DNA from: Azospirillum oryzae
GTDB taxonomy: Bacteria; Pseudomonadota; Alphaproteobacteria; Azospirillales; Azospirillaceae
Length of the DNA: 64,000 nt
Assembly: GCF_008364795.1 (NCBI RefSeq)
Contig: NZ_VTTM01000015.1
Location: 1 to 64,000, forward strand
Direction: 5' to 3'
Under the pieces are notes generated by a model. That model searched no databases. It saw only the letters and a list, made by a program, of their open reading frames with translations, and had not been told where the DNA came from. Positions 8,071-15,753 of this stretch are shown piece after piece (position 1 is the first letter of the stretch; each line of letters opens with the position of its first letter). The position numbers and the translations under genes were made by a program.

Positions 8071-8937
8071 ATGAACGCAGAAACCGGGAGCGAACCGGAG
8101 TCTCCCAAGAAGCGTGGGCGCATTCCGCAGTCGGCGTGGCCCCAAATTCTTGAACGTTACCGCAGCGGCGCAACCCTTTCGGCAATTGCGCGCGAATTCG
8201 AATGCACGCCCAGCGCCATCTCCTACATCATCAAGAAGGCGGAGGCCGCGAGCGGCCAGGGCGATGCCGCTCATGGTGATGCCGGCGCCGAAGGGATGCA
8301 GGACGAGGCGCAGGCCGCCGACGGCACCTCTTCCGCAGCTCCGGAGACGGTTGGCGAGGCGCCGGTTACGGTGACCCCGGCGGTTCCGGAAGCGCCGGCC
8401 GCGACGCCGGCGCCCGCCTCTCCCGCCGCCGCGGAGTCCGAAACCCCGGCCGAACCGCGCCGCGCCGCCGGCCGAACCGGCCGCACCACCCTGACCCGCG
8501 CCCCGCGGACGGAACCGGCGGCCGAGCAGGCTTCGGCCGAGACGCCGGCTGCCGCTCCCGCGCCGGCTCCGACGGAAACGCTGCGTCTGAACCGGCCGGA
8601 GTCCGCCGCGGCTCCCGCGCCGGCTCCGGTTGCCGCCCCTGCTCCCGCCCAGACGTCCGCCGCGCCGGAGGCCCCGCGTGCCCCCGGCCAGCCGACGCCG
8701 CCGGTGGATGCGGTGGAAGGCCGTCTGCGCGACACCGCCAAGGCCTGCATTTCCGCCTATCGCGGCTGGCGTCAGCAGCCGAGCGAGGCGACGATCCAGT
8801 CCCTGTCCGAAACCGTGCACGAACTGCGCAAGGCCCTGGCCCGCGTGGAGATCGACATGTCGGCCAGCCGTCGCGAGGAACAGGCGATCCGTCCGATCCC
8901 GATCCCCGCGCACCGGGCTTCGCGTCGCCCGAACTGA
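8071..8937 (+). CDS. Helix-turn-helix protein with long Ala/Pro-rich linker
   Basis: From ATG 8071 the product is 288 residues; an in-frame ATG at 8035 would add 12. Residues about 15-55 form a helix-turn-helix domain (WPQILERYRSGATLSAIAREFECTPSAISYIIKKAE) resembling those of Hin/transposase-type or sigma-region-4-like DNA binders. A 150-residue disordered Ala/Pro/Glu-rich linker follows. A conserved-looking C-terminal region ends it (RLRDTAKACISAYRGWRQ through ELRKALARVEIDMSASRREEQ), probably two helices for oligomerisation. It stands alone, divergent from degP, and is followed by a strong terminator. Probably a DNA-binding regulator or nucleoid protein; targets unknown. Confidence 0.75.
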   Translation: MNAETGSEPESPKKRGRIPQSAWPQILERYRSGATLSAIAREFECTPSAISYIIKKAEAASGQGDAAHGDAGAEGMQDEAQAADGTSSAAPETVGEAPVTVTPAVPEAPAATPAPASPAAAESETPAEPRRAAGRTGRTTLTRAPRTEPAAEQASAETPAAAPAPAPTETLRLNRPESAAAPAPAPVAAPAPAQTSAAPEAPRAPGQPTPPVDAVEGRLRDTAKACISAYRGWRQQPSEATIQSLSETVHELRKALARVEIDMSASRREEQAIRPIPIPAHRASRRPN

Positions 8938-8987
8938 GCGGTCTTTGAAAAGCGGGTTTGAAAAAGCCCCCTTTGAAAATCCGCCTG

Positions 8988-9022
8988 GAAAACCTCCGCC
9001 CCGATCGGGGCGGAGGTTTTTT
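8988..9022 (+). terminator. Rho-independent terminator of the HTH gene
   Basis: A perfect GC-rich 10-bp stem (8993-9002 with 9007-9016) with loop GATC is preceded by AAAA and followed by six T residues (9017-9022). The 45 bp before it carry loosely repeated TTTGAAAA motifs (8944, 8957, 8972). This is the clearest canonical terminator in the left part of the window. Confidence 0.9.
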
Positions 9023-9119
9023 CATGGCCGCTTTTCATGGCCGCGTCTCCGCTTGCGCCATCGACGCAAAAGGGGCTTGACGGCCCCCCGATCGAAAGGC
9101 TAATCCTCTGCGCCCCGAT

Positions 9120-9205
9120 GGAAGGGTGGCCGAGTGGTTAAAGGCAGCAGACTGTAAATCTGCCCGCGTTAGCGTACGCTGGTTCGAATCCAGCCCCTTC
9201 CACCA
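9120..9205 (+). tRNA. tRNA-Tyr (anticodon GTA)
   Basis: The acceptor stem GGAAGGG pairs with CCCTTCC at the 3' end, followed by discriminator A and an encoded CCA (9203-9205). The anticodon stem GCAGA/TCTGC (9147-9151, 9159-9163) encloses loop CTGTAAA with anticodon GTA at 9154-9156. A long variable arm (class II) and the T-arm GGTTCGAATCC are present, as expected for bacterial tRNA-Tyr. It stands as a single gene between the HTH gene and the histidine kinase gene, which ends on the opposite strand. Confidence 0.97.
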
Positions 9206-9292
9206 TCGCATTCAGATCGAGAGCGTCCGGCGAACGGAACGGCCCTCGCGAATGCCGGATTTCCCCTCATCATCTGTTTCAAAGTCTTCCGC

Positions 9293-11161
9293 TTAGAGCG
9301 GCAGCGGTTCGGCAGGCGTAACGCGCGGGAAGCGCAGCGTGAAGGCGGTCCCTGCCCCCGGCGCGCTATCCAGCCGCAGCCGGCCGCGCAGGGTCCGCAT
9401 GACCAGCGTATAGACGATGTTCAGCCCCAGCCCACTGCCGCCGCGGTCGCGGCTGGTCGTGAAGAAGGGCTCGAATACCTTGCCGTGCAGCTCCGCCGGA
9501 ATGCCGCGTCCGTCGTCGGCATAGACCAGCTCCACCTCTCCGTCCTTCGCCGTGACCGTCACCGTCAGCCGGCCGCGCACCCCCGGATCGTATCCGTGCA
9601 GAAGGGAGTTGATGACGAAGTTGGTCAGGATCTGGCTGAACGCCCCCGGATAGCTGTCGATCGTCAGATCCTCCGGGCAATGGACGGCAACCGTATGCCC
9701 ACTGCGGCGGATGCGCATGCCCAGGCTGCGCAGAACTTCGTGGATGTAGTTGTTCAATTCGAAGACGCGGCGTTCCTCGCTCGCCTGATCGACGGCGATC
9801 TGCTTGAAGCTCTGGATCAATCGGGTGGCGCGCTCGATGTTCAGCAGCATCAGCTGCGTCGCCTCGTCGGCGATGTCGATGAACTCGGCGAAATCGCCGC
9901 GCCGCAGCGCACCGGCCTCGAACAGGTGCCGCAGCGCGCGGGTCTTCTCCGCCAGCAGCGAGGCACCGGTCAGGGCGATGCCAACCGGCGTGTTGATCTC
10001 GTGCGTCACCCCGGCCACCAGAGAGCCCAGTGCCGCCATCTTCTCCGCCTGGATCAGTTGGACCTGCGCCTCCTTCAGGTCCTGCAGGGCGCGTTCGGCT
10101 TCCTCCTTGGCGGCGCGCACGGCTTCGGCCGCGCGCACGCTCTCGGTGACATCGGTGTGGGACCCGACGATGCGGAAGGGCTTGCCGTCGCCGCCCGCCA
10201 CGGCGAGCGTTCGCGTCTCCAGGAAGACCGTGGCGCCCGAGCGGTGATGGAAGCGCTGCAGCAGCCGGCCTTCCGACCGCCGGCCGGCCGCCAGATCCCG
10301 CTCCAACTCCAGCGCGGCGCCGAGATCATCGACGTGGATCAGTTCCTCCCAGCGGCGGCGGCTGTTGTCCATCTCCGCCTCGGAATAGCCCAGCAGCCCC
10401 CACCATTGCGGGGAGAACCACACCTCGCCGGTGCGGAGATCCCATTTCGAGATGCCCTCGCGCGCCGCCCGGATCGCCAGTTCCAGCAGTTCCCGGCTGG
10501 AGGCGACCTCGCGCTCGGCCTGCTTGCGCTGGGTGATGTCGGTGTAGGTGGTGACGAATCCGCCGTCGGGCAGCGGCAGGGTCACCGTTTCGATGACGAC
10601 GCCGTCGGGCCGCACCCGCTCGTTGTAAAAGGGCCAGGAGGCCTTGCGGATATAGTCCAGCCGCTGCGCCACCAGATCGTCGACTTCGCCGCGGCCATAG
10701 CCGCCCTGCTCCGCGATGTGGCGGACCACCGCCTCATAGGGCTGGGCATAGCGCGGGAATCCGGGATCGATGTAGAGCAATTCGAGCACGCGCCGGTTCC
10801 AGGCGACCAGCCGCAGGTCATGGTCGAAGGCCATCACCCCCTGGCTGAGGCAGTCCAGCACCGAACTGGTCTTCGCCCAGGGTTCCTGCTCGGCCGGTGC
10901 CGCCGCCGCATCGATCGCCGTCAGCAGCCATTCGCCCGGCCCGCCGGCCCCCAGCGCCAGGGTCACCGCGCTGCCGTCGGGAAGCCCCCGCGTCAATGGA
11001 CAGCCGCGGCGCAAGTCGGCAATGGCGGCACAACCCAGCAGTCCGTCGAACAGCCCCACCAGTGTCGCATCGGCCGGCACGGCGAACCGGGCCGCGAAGG
11101 CGGCATTGGCCCATACCAGGCGTTCGTCGGCGTCAAAGCGGGCGAACCCGGTCTCCCCCAT
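9293..11161 (-). CDS. PAS-domain sensor histidine kinase
   Basis: A 622-residue cytoplasmic kinase without obvious membrane helices. It has an N-terminal PAS-like segment (residues 1-90), a PAS_7-type domain (VLDCLSQGVMAFDHDLRLVAWN to TTYTDITQRKQAE) and a PAS_3-type domain (WDLRTGEVWFSPQWWGLLGYSE to HTDVTES). A coiled linker leads to the HisKA box VTHEINTPVG with phospho-His about 387. The C-terminal ATPase carries DDGRGIP and RGGSGLGLNIVYTLV. No receiver domain is attached and no response regulator lies beside it, so it is an orphan kinase. The frame is open to 11296, but ATG 11161 has GGAGGGAG upstream. The signal is unknown. Confidence 0.88.
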   Translation of the reverse strand: MGETGFARFDADERLVWANAAFAARFAVPADATLVGLFDGLLGCAAIADLRRGCPLTRGLPDGSAVTLALGAGGPGEWLLTAIDAAAAPAEQEPWAKTSSVLDCLSQGVMAFDHDLRLVAWNRRVLELLYIDPGFPRYAQPYEAVVRHIAEQGGYGRGEVDDLVAQRLDYIRKASWPFYNERVRPDGVVIETVTLPLPDGGFVTTYTDITQRKQAEREVASSRELLELAIRAAREGISKWDLRTGEVWFSPQWWGLLGYSEAEMDNSRRRWEELIHVDDLGAALELERDLAAGRRSEGRLLQRFHHRSGATVFLETRTLAVAGGDGKPFRIVGSHTDVTESVRAAEAVRAAKEEAERALQDLKEAQVQLIQAEKMAALGSLVAGVTHEINTPVGIALTGASLLAEKTRALRHLFEAGALRRGDFAEFIDIADEATQLMLLNIERATRLIQSFKQIAVDQASEERRVFELNNYIHEVLRSLGMRIRRSGHTVAVHCPEDLTIDSYPGAFSQILTNFVINSLLHGYDPGVRGRLTVTVTAKDGEVELVYADDGRGIPAELHGKVFEPFFTTSRDRGGSGLGLNIVYTLVMRTLRGRLRLDSAPGAGTAFTLRFPRVTPAEPLPL

Positions 11162-11733
11162 GCCCGTGCCTACTCCCTCCGCTGAACCAGCGGGTTGAAC
11201 CCACGACCGGCACCCCAACCGACGGGAGAAAACCGGCGGCAGGACACGCGGCGTGACCCGCGATCGCATTCTTGTCTCTTGACGGTTGACGGGCAAGCGT
11301 CATTCCGCACCTGCCGGCGCCGGACCCGGCCGGGAGACGGGTTGGTTTTACGAGACAGTGCAGCCTAATCCTGCGCCTGTCCAGGGCGCGTGGCGGCCAA
11401 GTCGTTGTCTAAGATAAGGATTTGCGCGAAGGCGGATGCTGCGGCCCGTGGCATCCCGTTCCTGGCGGCGCCGGCCGCCGCGACGATTTTTCCCGCCCGG
11501 TCCAAGCTTGTGCCCGGCCGGCGGCCGGCGGCACACCTCGACGGTACGTTATGCTGATTGTTGCACTACTTTACAGTATAGCATCAGTATTGTGCGTGAG
11601 ACCTTTCTTGCCGAACAATAATCAGCTTGTGGATCGGCCGCCCGCCACAGTATTAACGGACCCCGGAACGCGGATCCCTCGAACCGGTGAAAAGCCTTAG
11701 ATCTTGAATGGCTTTTCGGAATATCGGCATTGT
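11162..11733. other. Long intergenic region between the kinase and ccoG
   Basis: About 570 bp without a believable gene. The first half is GC-rich; 11555-11735 is notably AT-rich for this genome. An 8-bp inverted repeat (GAAAAGCC at 11689-11696 with GGCTTTTC at 11710-11717) stands just before the FNR-type site and is not followed by a T-tract. The regulatory content of ccoG lies at the right end. Confidence 0.4.
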
Positions 11734-11775
11734 TTGACAGAGGTCAAACACGCCGCACTGGTGGTCGAATATGCT
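11734..11775 (+). promoter_or_regulatory. FNR/FixK-type box with class II promoter for ccoG
   Basis: TTGA-N6-TCAA lies at 11734-11747; with flanks it forms the palindrome TTTGAC-AGAG-GTCAAA. A -10-like TATGCT lies at 11770-11775. If the box is centred at -41.5, as in class II FNR promoters, transcription starts near 11782, which agrees with the -10 position. This matches the known control of cbb3-oxidase assembly genes by FNR/FixK-type regulators under low oxygen. It also argues that translation starts at 11813, not at ATG 11771. Confidence 0.75.
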
Positions 11776-11812
11776 CCGCGCCAACGTGGAACCGGAAATC
11801 AGGCGCATCGAC

Positions 11813-13288
11813 ATGCCAGACGGAAGCATCGTTCAGCAGGGCGCAGCCCAACCCGCCAAGGTCCCGCTGTACGAAAGCCATAAGACGATCCATCCGAAGG
11901 CGGTCAAGGGCCTCTATCGCCGCCTGAAGACGGTCACCTTCTCCGTTCTTCTGGCGCTGTTCTTCATCGCTCCCTGGATCCGGTGGGAACGCGGTCCCGA
12001 CGCGCCCGCCCAGGCGGTGCTGTTCGACCTGACCACGCCCCGATTCTTCCTGTTCTGGATCGAGATCTGGCCGCAGGAAATCTATTATCTCACCGGCCTG
12101 CTGATCGTCGCGGCGCTGGGGCTGTTCCTGGCGACGGCGCTGGCCGGCCGCGTGTGGTGCGGCTTCGCCTGTCCGCACACGGTGTGGACCGACCTGTTCG
12201 TCTGGATCGAGCGCATCTTCGAAGGCGACCGGGCGGAACGCATCCGCATGGAAAAGCAGCCCTGGACGGCGCGCAAGGCCCTGCGCAAGGCCGGCAAGCA
12301 TGCGGGCTGGCTGACGCTCAGCCTCGTCACCGGCTTCGGCTTCCTCGCCTATTTCACCGACGCCCCGGCCCTGTTGCATGACCTGTTCACCTTCCAGGCC
12401 AGCTATGAGGCGGTGTCCTTCTTCGCCATCTTCGTCGGCATGACCTATGTGATGGCCGGATGGGCGCGCGAGCAGATGTGCATGTACATGTGCCCGTGGC
12501 CGCGGATCCAGACCGCGATGTTGGACGAACATTCGCTGGTCGTCACCTATCAGGCCGACCGTGGCGACAACCGCGGTCCCAAGCGCAAGTCGCAGAATTG
12601 GGACGAGCGGCGCGCCCAGGGCTTCGGCGACTGCATCGACTGCGGCCAGTGCGTGCAGGTCTGCCCGATGGGAATCGACGTGCGCACCGGCGAGCAGGCG
12701 GACTGCATCAATTGCGGCCTGTGCGTCGACGCCTGCGACAGCATCATGATCCAGCAGGGGCTGCCCACCCGCCTGATCGCCTTCGACAGCCTGGCCGCCC
12801 AGGACACCCGGGCCTCCGGCAAGACCTATCAGTGGCGTCTGATCCGCCCGCGCATCATCGTCTACGCCCTGCTGATGCTGGTCATCGGCGGCGCCATGGC
12901 CTGGAGCTTCGCGCTGCGCCCCAGCCTGAACATCACGGTTCTGCGCGACCGCGCGCCGCTGTTCGTGACGCTGTCGGACGGCTCGATCCGCAACGCCTAT
13001 ACCTTCAAGGTCGCCAACAAGACCCGGCAGGACCGCTCCTACACCCTCAGCGTCGCCGGCCTGCCCAATGCCGAGATCAAGGTGATCGGCGAGGCGGAAG
13101 ATGAGGCCGCCGCCCACACCGCCACCATCTCCGCCCAACCGGACAGCGTCGCCACCTACCGCGTCTATGTGACGGCCCCGCGCACGGCGGTCTCCGCCAC
13201 GTCGCTGCCGCTGACCTTCCAGTTGTCCGATACCGGAACGAACGAGAAGAACAGCCACGACAGCGTCTTCATGGGTCCGGCGAACTAG
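11813..13288 (+). CDS. ccoG: CcoG/FixG/RdxA: cbb3 oxidase accessory iron-sulfur membrane protein
   Basis: A polyferredoxin-type membrane protein. It has several transmembrane helices, the motifs GRVWCGFACPHTVW and EQMCMYMCPWPRIQ, then two CxxCxxCxxxC clusters (CIDCGQCVQVCP and CINCGLCVDAC) for [4Fe-4S] centres, and a C-terminal Ig-like periplasmic domain. CcoG acts in copper handling during cytochrome cbb3 oxidase assembly. From ATG 11813 it has 491 residues; ATG 11771 would add 14 but overlaps the predicted promoter. ccoNOQP, ccoH, ccoI and ccoS are not next to it, so it is detached from the usual cluster, yet keeps an FNR/FixK site. Confidence 0.93.
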   Translation: MPDGSIVQQGAAQPAKVPLYESHKTIHPKAVKGLYRRLKTVTFSVLLALFFIAPWIRWERGPDAPAQAVLFDLTTPRFFLFWIEIWPQEIYYLTGLLIVAALGLFLATALAGRVWCGFACPHTVWTDLFVWIERIFEGDRAERIRMEKQPWTARKALRKAGKHAGWLTLSLVTGFGFLAYFTDAPALLHDLFTFQASYEAVSFFAIFVGMTYVMAGWAREQMCMYMCPWPRIQTAMLDEHSLVVTYQADRGDNRGPKRKSQNWDERRAQGFGDCIDCGQCVQVCPMGIDVRTGEQADCINCGLCVDACDSIMIQQGLPTRLIAFDSLAAQDTRASGKTYQWRLIRPRIIVYALLMLVIGGAMAWSFALRPSLNITVLRDRAPLFVTLSDGSIRNAYTFKVANKTRQDRSYTLSVAGLPNAEIKVIGEAEDEAAAHTATISAQPDSVATYRVYVTAPRTAVSATSLPLTFQLSDTGTNEKNSHDSVFMGPAN

Positions 13289-13314
13289 CCTCAGACTCCT
13301 CCTTGGCACGAGCG

Positions 13315-13353
13315 CGAAAGGCGGGGGCCGGCGGATCGGCCTACCGCCTTTCG
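13315..13353 (+). terminator. Hairpin terminator after ccoG
   Basis: A perfect 10-bp stem, CGAAAGGCGG (13315-13324) with CCGCCTTTCG (13344-13353), encloses a 19-nt loop 26 bp past the ccoG stop. Only a weak T-rich tail (TGTTTCT) follows. Confidence 0.6.
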
Positions 13354-13482
13354 TGTTTCTGCGCAAAGGGAGGGCACCCGCATGGACAGTTTGCGCGAGC
13401 TGGCATGCCACTCACCTGACTCAAGCGAACGAAGGCTGGACCGCGGCGACGCCGGGCCGGCCTGCAGCGAGGTGAGACATCC

Positions 13483-14040
13483 ATGCTTTTCGACTTCGAG
13501 CCATCGGGCATCAACGACACCTATCTGCGCCTGACGCGGAACGGGCTGTCCTGCATCGTCGCACCGGCCGGGGCGTGGAACGGGCTTCTGCGGGTCAACT
13601 ACATCGTCGCCGGCGCCCCCGGCAGCGGCGAACCGCACATGATCTTCCGCAGCCTGGATGTCGGCTGGGACGACGGCCGCTTCTGTTGGAAGGGCCGGGC
13701 GGCGCCGGTGATGACCAGTTCCGGCATGGTCGACATCCTGTTGGAACGCGGGCTGGTGACCGACGCGGAGGCGGAGCGGCTGCTGTTCGGCATCAACACG
13801 CCGGCGGCCGGCGCCACCTCGGACGAGGCGCTGATGATCCGCGCGCTGCTCGGCGGCTGCAGTTTCACCCCCGTCTACGACCAGCCGCCGCTCAGCAGCG
13901 AGCCGCCGGTGGTCGCCGGATTCGCCATGCGCACCCTGGCCGATCCCGGCGCCTACATGCTGGAGGCCCGCAACGGCCTGCCGATTCTGGACGCCGAGGC
14001 CCGCGACGCGCTGCGCCGGCTGGTCGGCCTGGTGATGTGA
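13483..14040 (+). CDS. Conserved-looking protein of unknown function
   Basis: A 185-residue protein without signal peptide or membrane helix. It begins MLFDFEPSGINDTYLRLTRNG and contains aromatic-rich segments (PAGAWNGLLRVNYIVAG, SLDVGWDDGRFCWKG) then a helical C-terminal part ending RDALRRLVGLVM. No family is recognised. ATG 13483 has GAGGTGA at proper spacing, and third codon positions are strongly G/C, so it is very probably a real gene. It follows ccoG after a terminator and is followed by a small-protein gene; context gives no role. Confidence 0.65.
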   Translation: MLFDFEPSGINDTYLRLTRNGLSCIVAPAGAWNGLLRVNYIVAGAPGSGEPHMIFRSLDVGWDDGRFCWKGRAAPVMTSSGMVDILLERGLVTDAEAERLLFGINTPAAGATSDEALMIRALLGGCSFTPVYDQPPLSSEPPVVAGFAMRTLADPGAYMLEARNGLPILDAEARDALRRLVGLVM

Positions 14041-14217
14041 CGCCCTCCTCCTTTGGTCGAAGTCCGGGCCGGAATCGGCCGAATCCCACCCCTATGGCGT
14101 AGGGACTAGACCTTCGGGCGATAGAAACTGTCACGTTGCCGGGACATTCTTATTGCAACTGCTCACAGGAGCCATGCTGCCGCAGACCCCGATCCCTTGC
14201 TAGAGAGCCCGACCGCC

Positions 14218-14403
14218 ATGAACGCCAATCTGTCCCATCGCTGCACCGCCCTGATCGACCGCGCCCGCGCCGCCTGGCTGAGCCAGCCGTTGGCCCGCAA
14301 GCTGGCGTCCCGCAACGCCGCCCGACACACGTCCACGGGGCGCCGCCGGATGTCGATGGAACTGTTGGACCTGGAACTCTTCCGCATCGATATCGGCGGC
14401 TGA
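14218..14403 (+). CDS. Small basic protein, possibly DUF1127-like
   Basis: A 61-residue protein, rich in Arg/Ala in the first two thirds (RARAAWLSQPLARKLASRNAARH), ending ELLDLELFRIDIGG. The short length, basic amphipathic body and the leucine-rich tail with a final DIG resemble DUF1127-type small proteins, but the match is loose. Third codon positions are nearly all G/C, which supports coding. A weak AGAGAG precedes the ATG. It lies 177 bp after the unknown protein gene and converges with the peroxidase gene. Confidence 0.5.
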   Translation: MNANLSHRCTALIDRARAAWLSQPLARKLASRNAARHTSTGRRRMSMELLDLELFRIDIGG

Positions 14404-14441
14404 GAAGGGCGGCCGGAAAGGGACGGCTGAAAGGGGCTGCC

Positions 14442-15599
14442 CTATTTCGCCAGCAGATGTTCGTACCGCGCGTCGGTCAGCGTCTTCATGAAGGCGACCA
14501 GCGCCTTGACGCGGCGGGTGTCCAGCGCAGGCGCCGATTCCAGTTCCTTCGTCGACAGGTTCGCCGCCACCTCCGGCGGTCCCCAGGGCCTGCCGGTCTC
14601 CGGATTGATCGCGGCCTTTTCCGTCCGGTTGTTGTAGTGGTCGTAGAAGCGCACGACCGTCTCCAGATCCTTGAAGACTCCATTGTGCATGTATGGGCCG
14701 GTCACCGCGACATTGCGCAGGGTCGGCGTCTTGAACTTCCCCTCATAGGCGGGCTTGGCCGCCGCCGGATTGTCGTGCAGCCCGCGGTCGGCGAAACCCG
14801 GCTTGCCGGAGGCTTCGCGCAGGGCCGCATTGGCCGGCACGCCGATGTTGTGATGTTCGTGATTGGTGAACATCTCCCCGGCGGCGGCCGGCATCGCCTT
14901 CAGCTTGTGGCACTGGTTGCAGTTGGTGAACTGGGTGGAGAAGAACAGGGTCATGCCCAGATCCTCCTCCGGCGTCATCTTGTACTCGCCGCGCAGATAG
15001 CGGTCGTATTTCGAATCGAAGGGCGCGAAGCGGTCGGTCTTTTCAAACGCGGCGATGCTGTCGGTCATCGCGTCATAGGCACGCCCGGCATCGTCCAGCA
15101 CCCCGGCGCCGTACAGCGCCACGAAGGCGCGGGCATAGTCGGGATTCTCCGCCAGCCTTTCACGCGCCTGCTCTTTGGAGGTCAGCCCCATCTCCGCCGG
15201 GTTCAGCGGCGGACCGCCGGCCTGATCCTTCAGCGTCGCGGCGCGGCCGTCCCAGAACTGGCCGCCGATCGCCTTGCCGTCCGCCTTGATGTGGAAGGCC
15301 GGCGTGAAGGCCGCATAGGCCGCCATCGGCGCGTTGCGGTCGCCCACCGATTTGCCGTTGTCGCCGACCGACGCCGCCCCGCCAGCCCCGCCGGTGCGCG
15401 GATCGGCGAAACCGAAATCCGGGTTGTGGCAGTCGGCGCAGGATTGCGTGCGGTTGGCCGACAGCGCGGTGTCGGAAAACAGCGCCTCCCCCAGCCTCTC
15501 CTTGCTCGACAGATCCGCGGCAAGAGCGGACCCGCCCCCAGCCAGCAGCAACGCCAGCGCAAGCGCGTGGCGGGACAGGGGAGAAAGACGGACGGACAT
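14442..15599 (-). CDS. Di-haem cytochrome c peroxidase/MauG-family protein
   Basis: A 385-residue periplasmic protein. A signal peptide (cleavage near GSALAA, residue 28) precedes two c-type haem sites: CADCH in the N-terminal domain and CNQCH in the C-terminal one. The segments GQFWDGRAATLKDQAGGPP, KTPTLRNVAVTGPYMHNGVF and VVRFYDHYNNR are typical of the bacterial CCP/MauG superfamily. Such proteins reduce hydrogen peroxide or perform other oxidations. ATG 15599 has CAGGAGCG upstream; the open frame to 15662 would disrupt the signal peptide. A Fur-like box lies 78 bp upstream and a HemD homologue is the neighbour, pointing to iron/haem-linked control. Confidence 0.88.
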   Translation of the reverse strand: MSVRLSPLSRHALALALLLAGGGSALAADLSSKERLGEALFSDTALSANRTQSCADCHNPDFGFADPRTGGAGGAASVGDNGKSVGDRNAPMAAYAAFTPAFHIKADGKAIGGQFWDGRAATLKDQAGGPPLNPAEMGLTSKEQARERLAENPDYARAFVALYGAGVLDDAGRAYDAMTDSIAAFEKTDRFAPFDSKYDRYLRGEYKMTPEEDLGMTLFFSTQFTNCNQCHKLKAMPAAAGEMFTNHEHHNIGVPANAALREASGKPGFADRGLHDNPAAAKPAYEGKFKTPTLRNVAVTGPYMHNGVFKDLETVVRFYDHYNNRTEKAAINPETGRPWGPPEVAANLSTKELESAPALDTRRVKALVAFMKTLTDARYEHLLAK

Positions 15600-15676
15600 G
15601 ACGACGCTCCTGGCAACGGCCATAGACTGAGGCAACCGACTGGGGCCAACACTGAGCGTCAAAGGTTAATCGAGAG

Positions 15677-15691
15677 TGAGAATCGTTATCA
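15677..15691 (-). promoter_or_regulatory. Fur-box-like palindrome upstream of the di-haem peroxidase
   Basis: TGAGAAT-C-GTTATCA matches the 7-1-7 Fur consensus TGATAAT-N-ATTATCA at 12 of 14 arm positions. It lies between the stop of the uroporphyrinogen-III synthase gene and the start of the peroxidase gene, a normal promoter position. In such GC-rich DNA an A/T-rich near-palindrome is conspicuous. Which regulator uses it (Fur, Mur or other) cannot be told. Confidence 0.55.
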
Positions 15692-15753
15692 ATCCGCCCG
15701 TGCATAAGGAGGGTGGGGCGAAAGGTCGCTGGCCCGCAAAGGGCGATGGCCGG

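Noticed and set aside
8941..8990. Repeated TTTGAAAA motifs before the terminator, considered as a short tandem repeat or CRISPR-like array
   Set aside because: The copies are spaced 13-15 bp, degenerate, and too short; they look like chance low-complexity sequence in a terminator leader.
11744..13411. A 555-codon minus-strand open frame opposite ccoG
   Set aside because: Shadow of ccoG, which has intact iron-sulfur motifs on the plus strand; the antisense translation has no recognisable feature.
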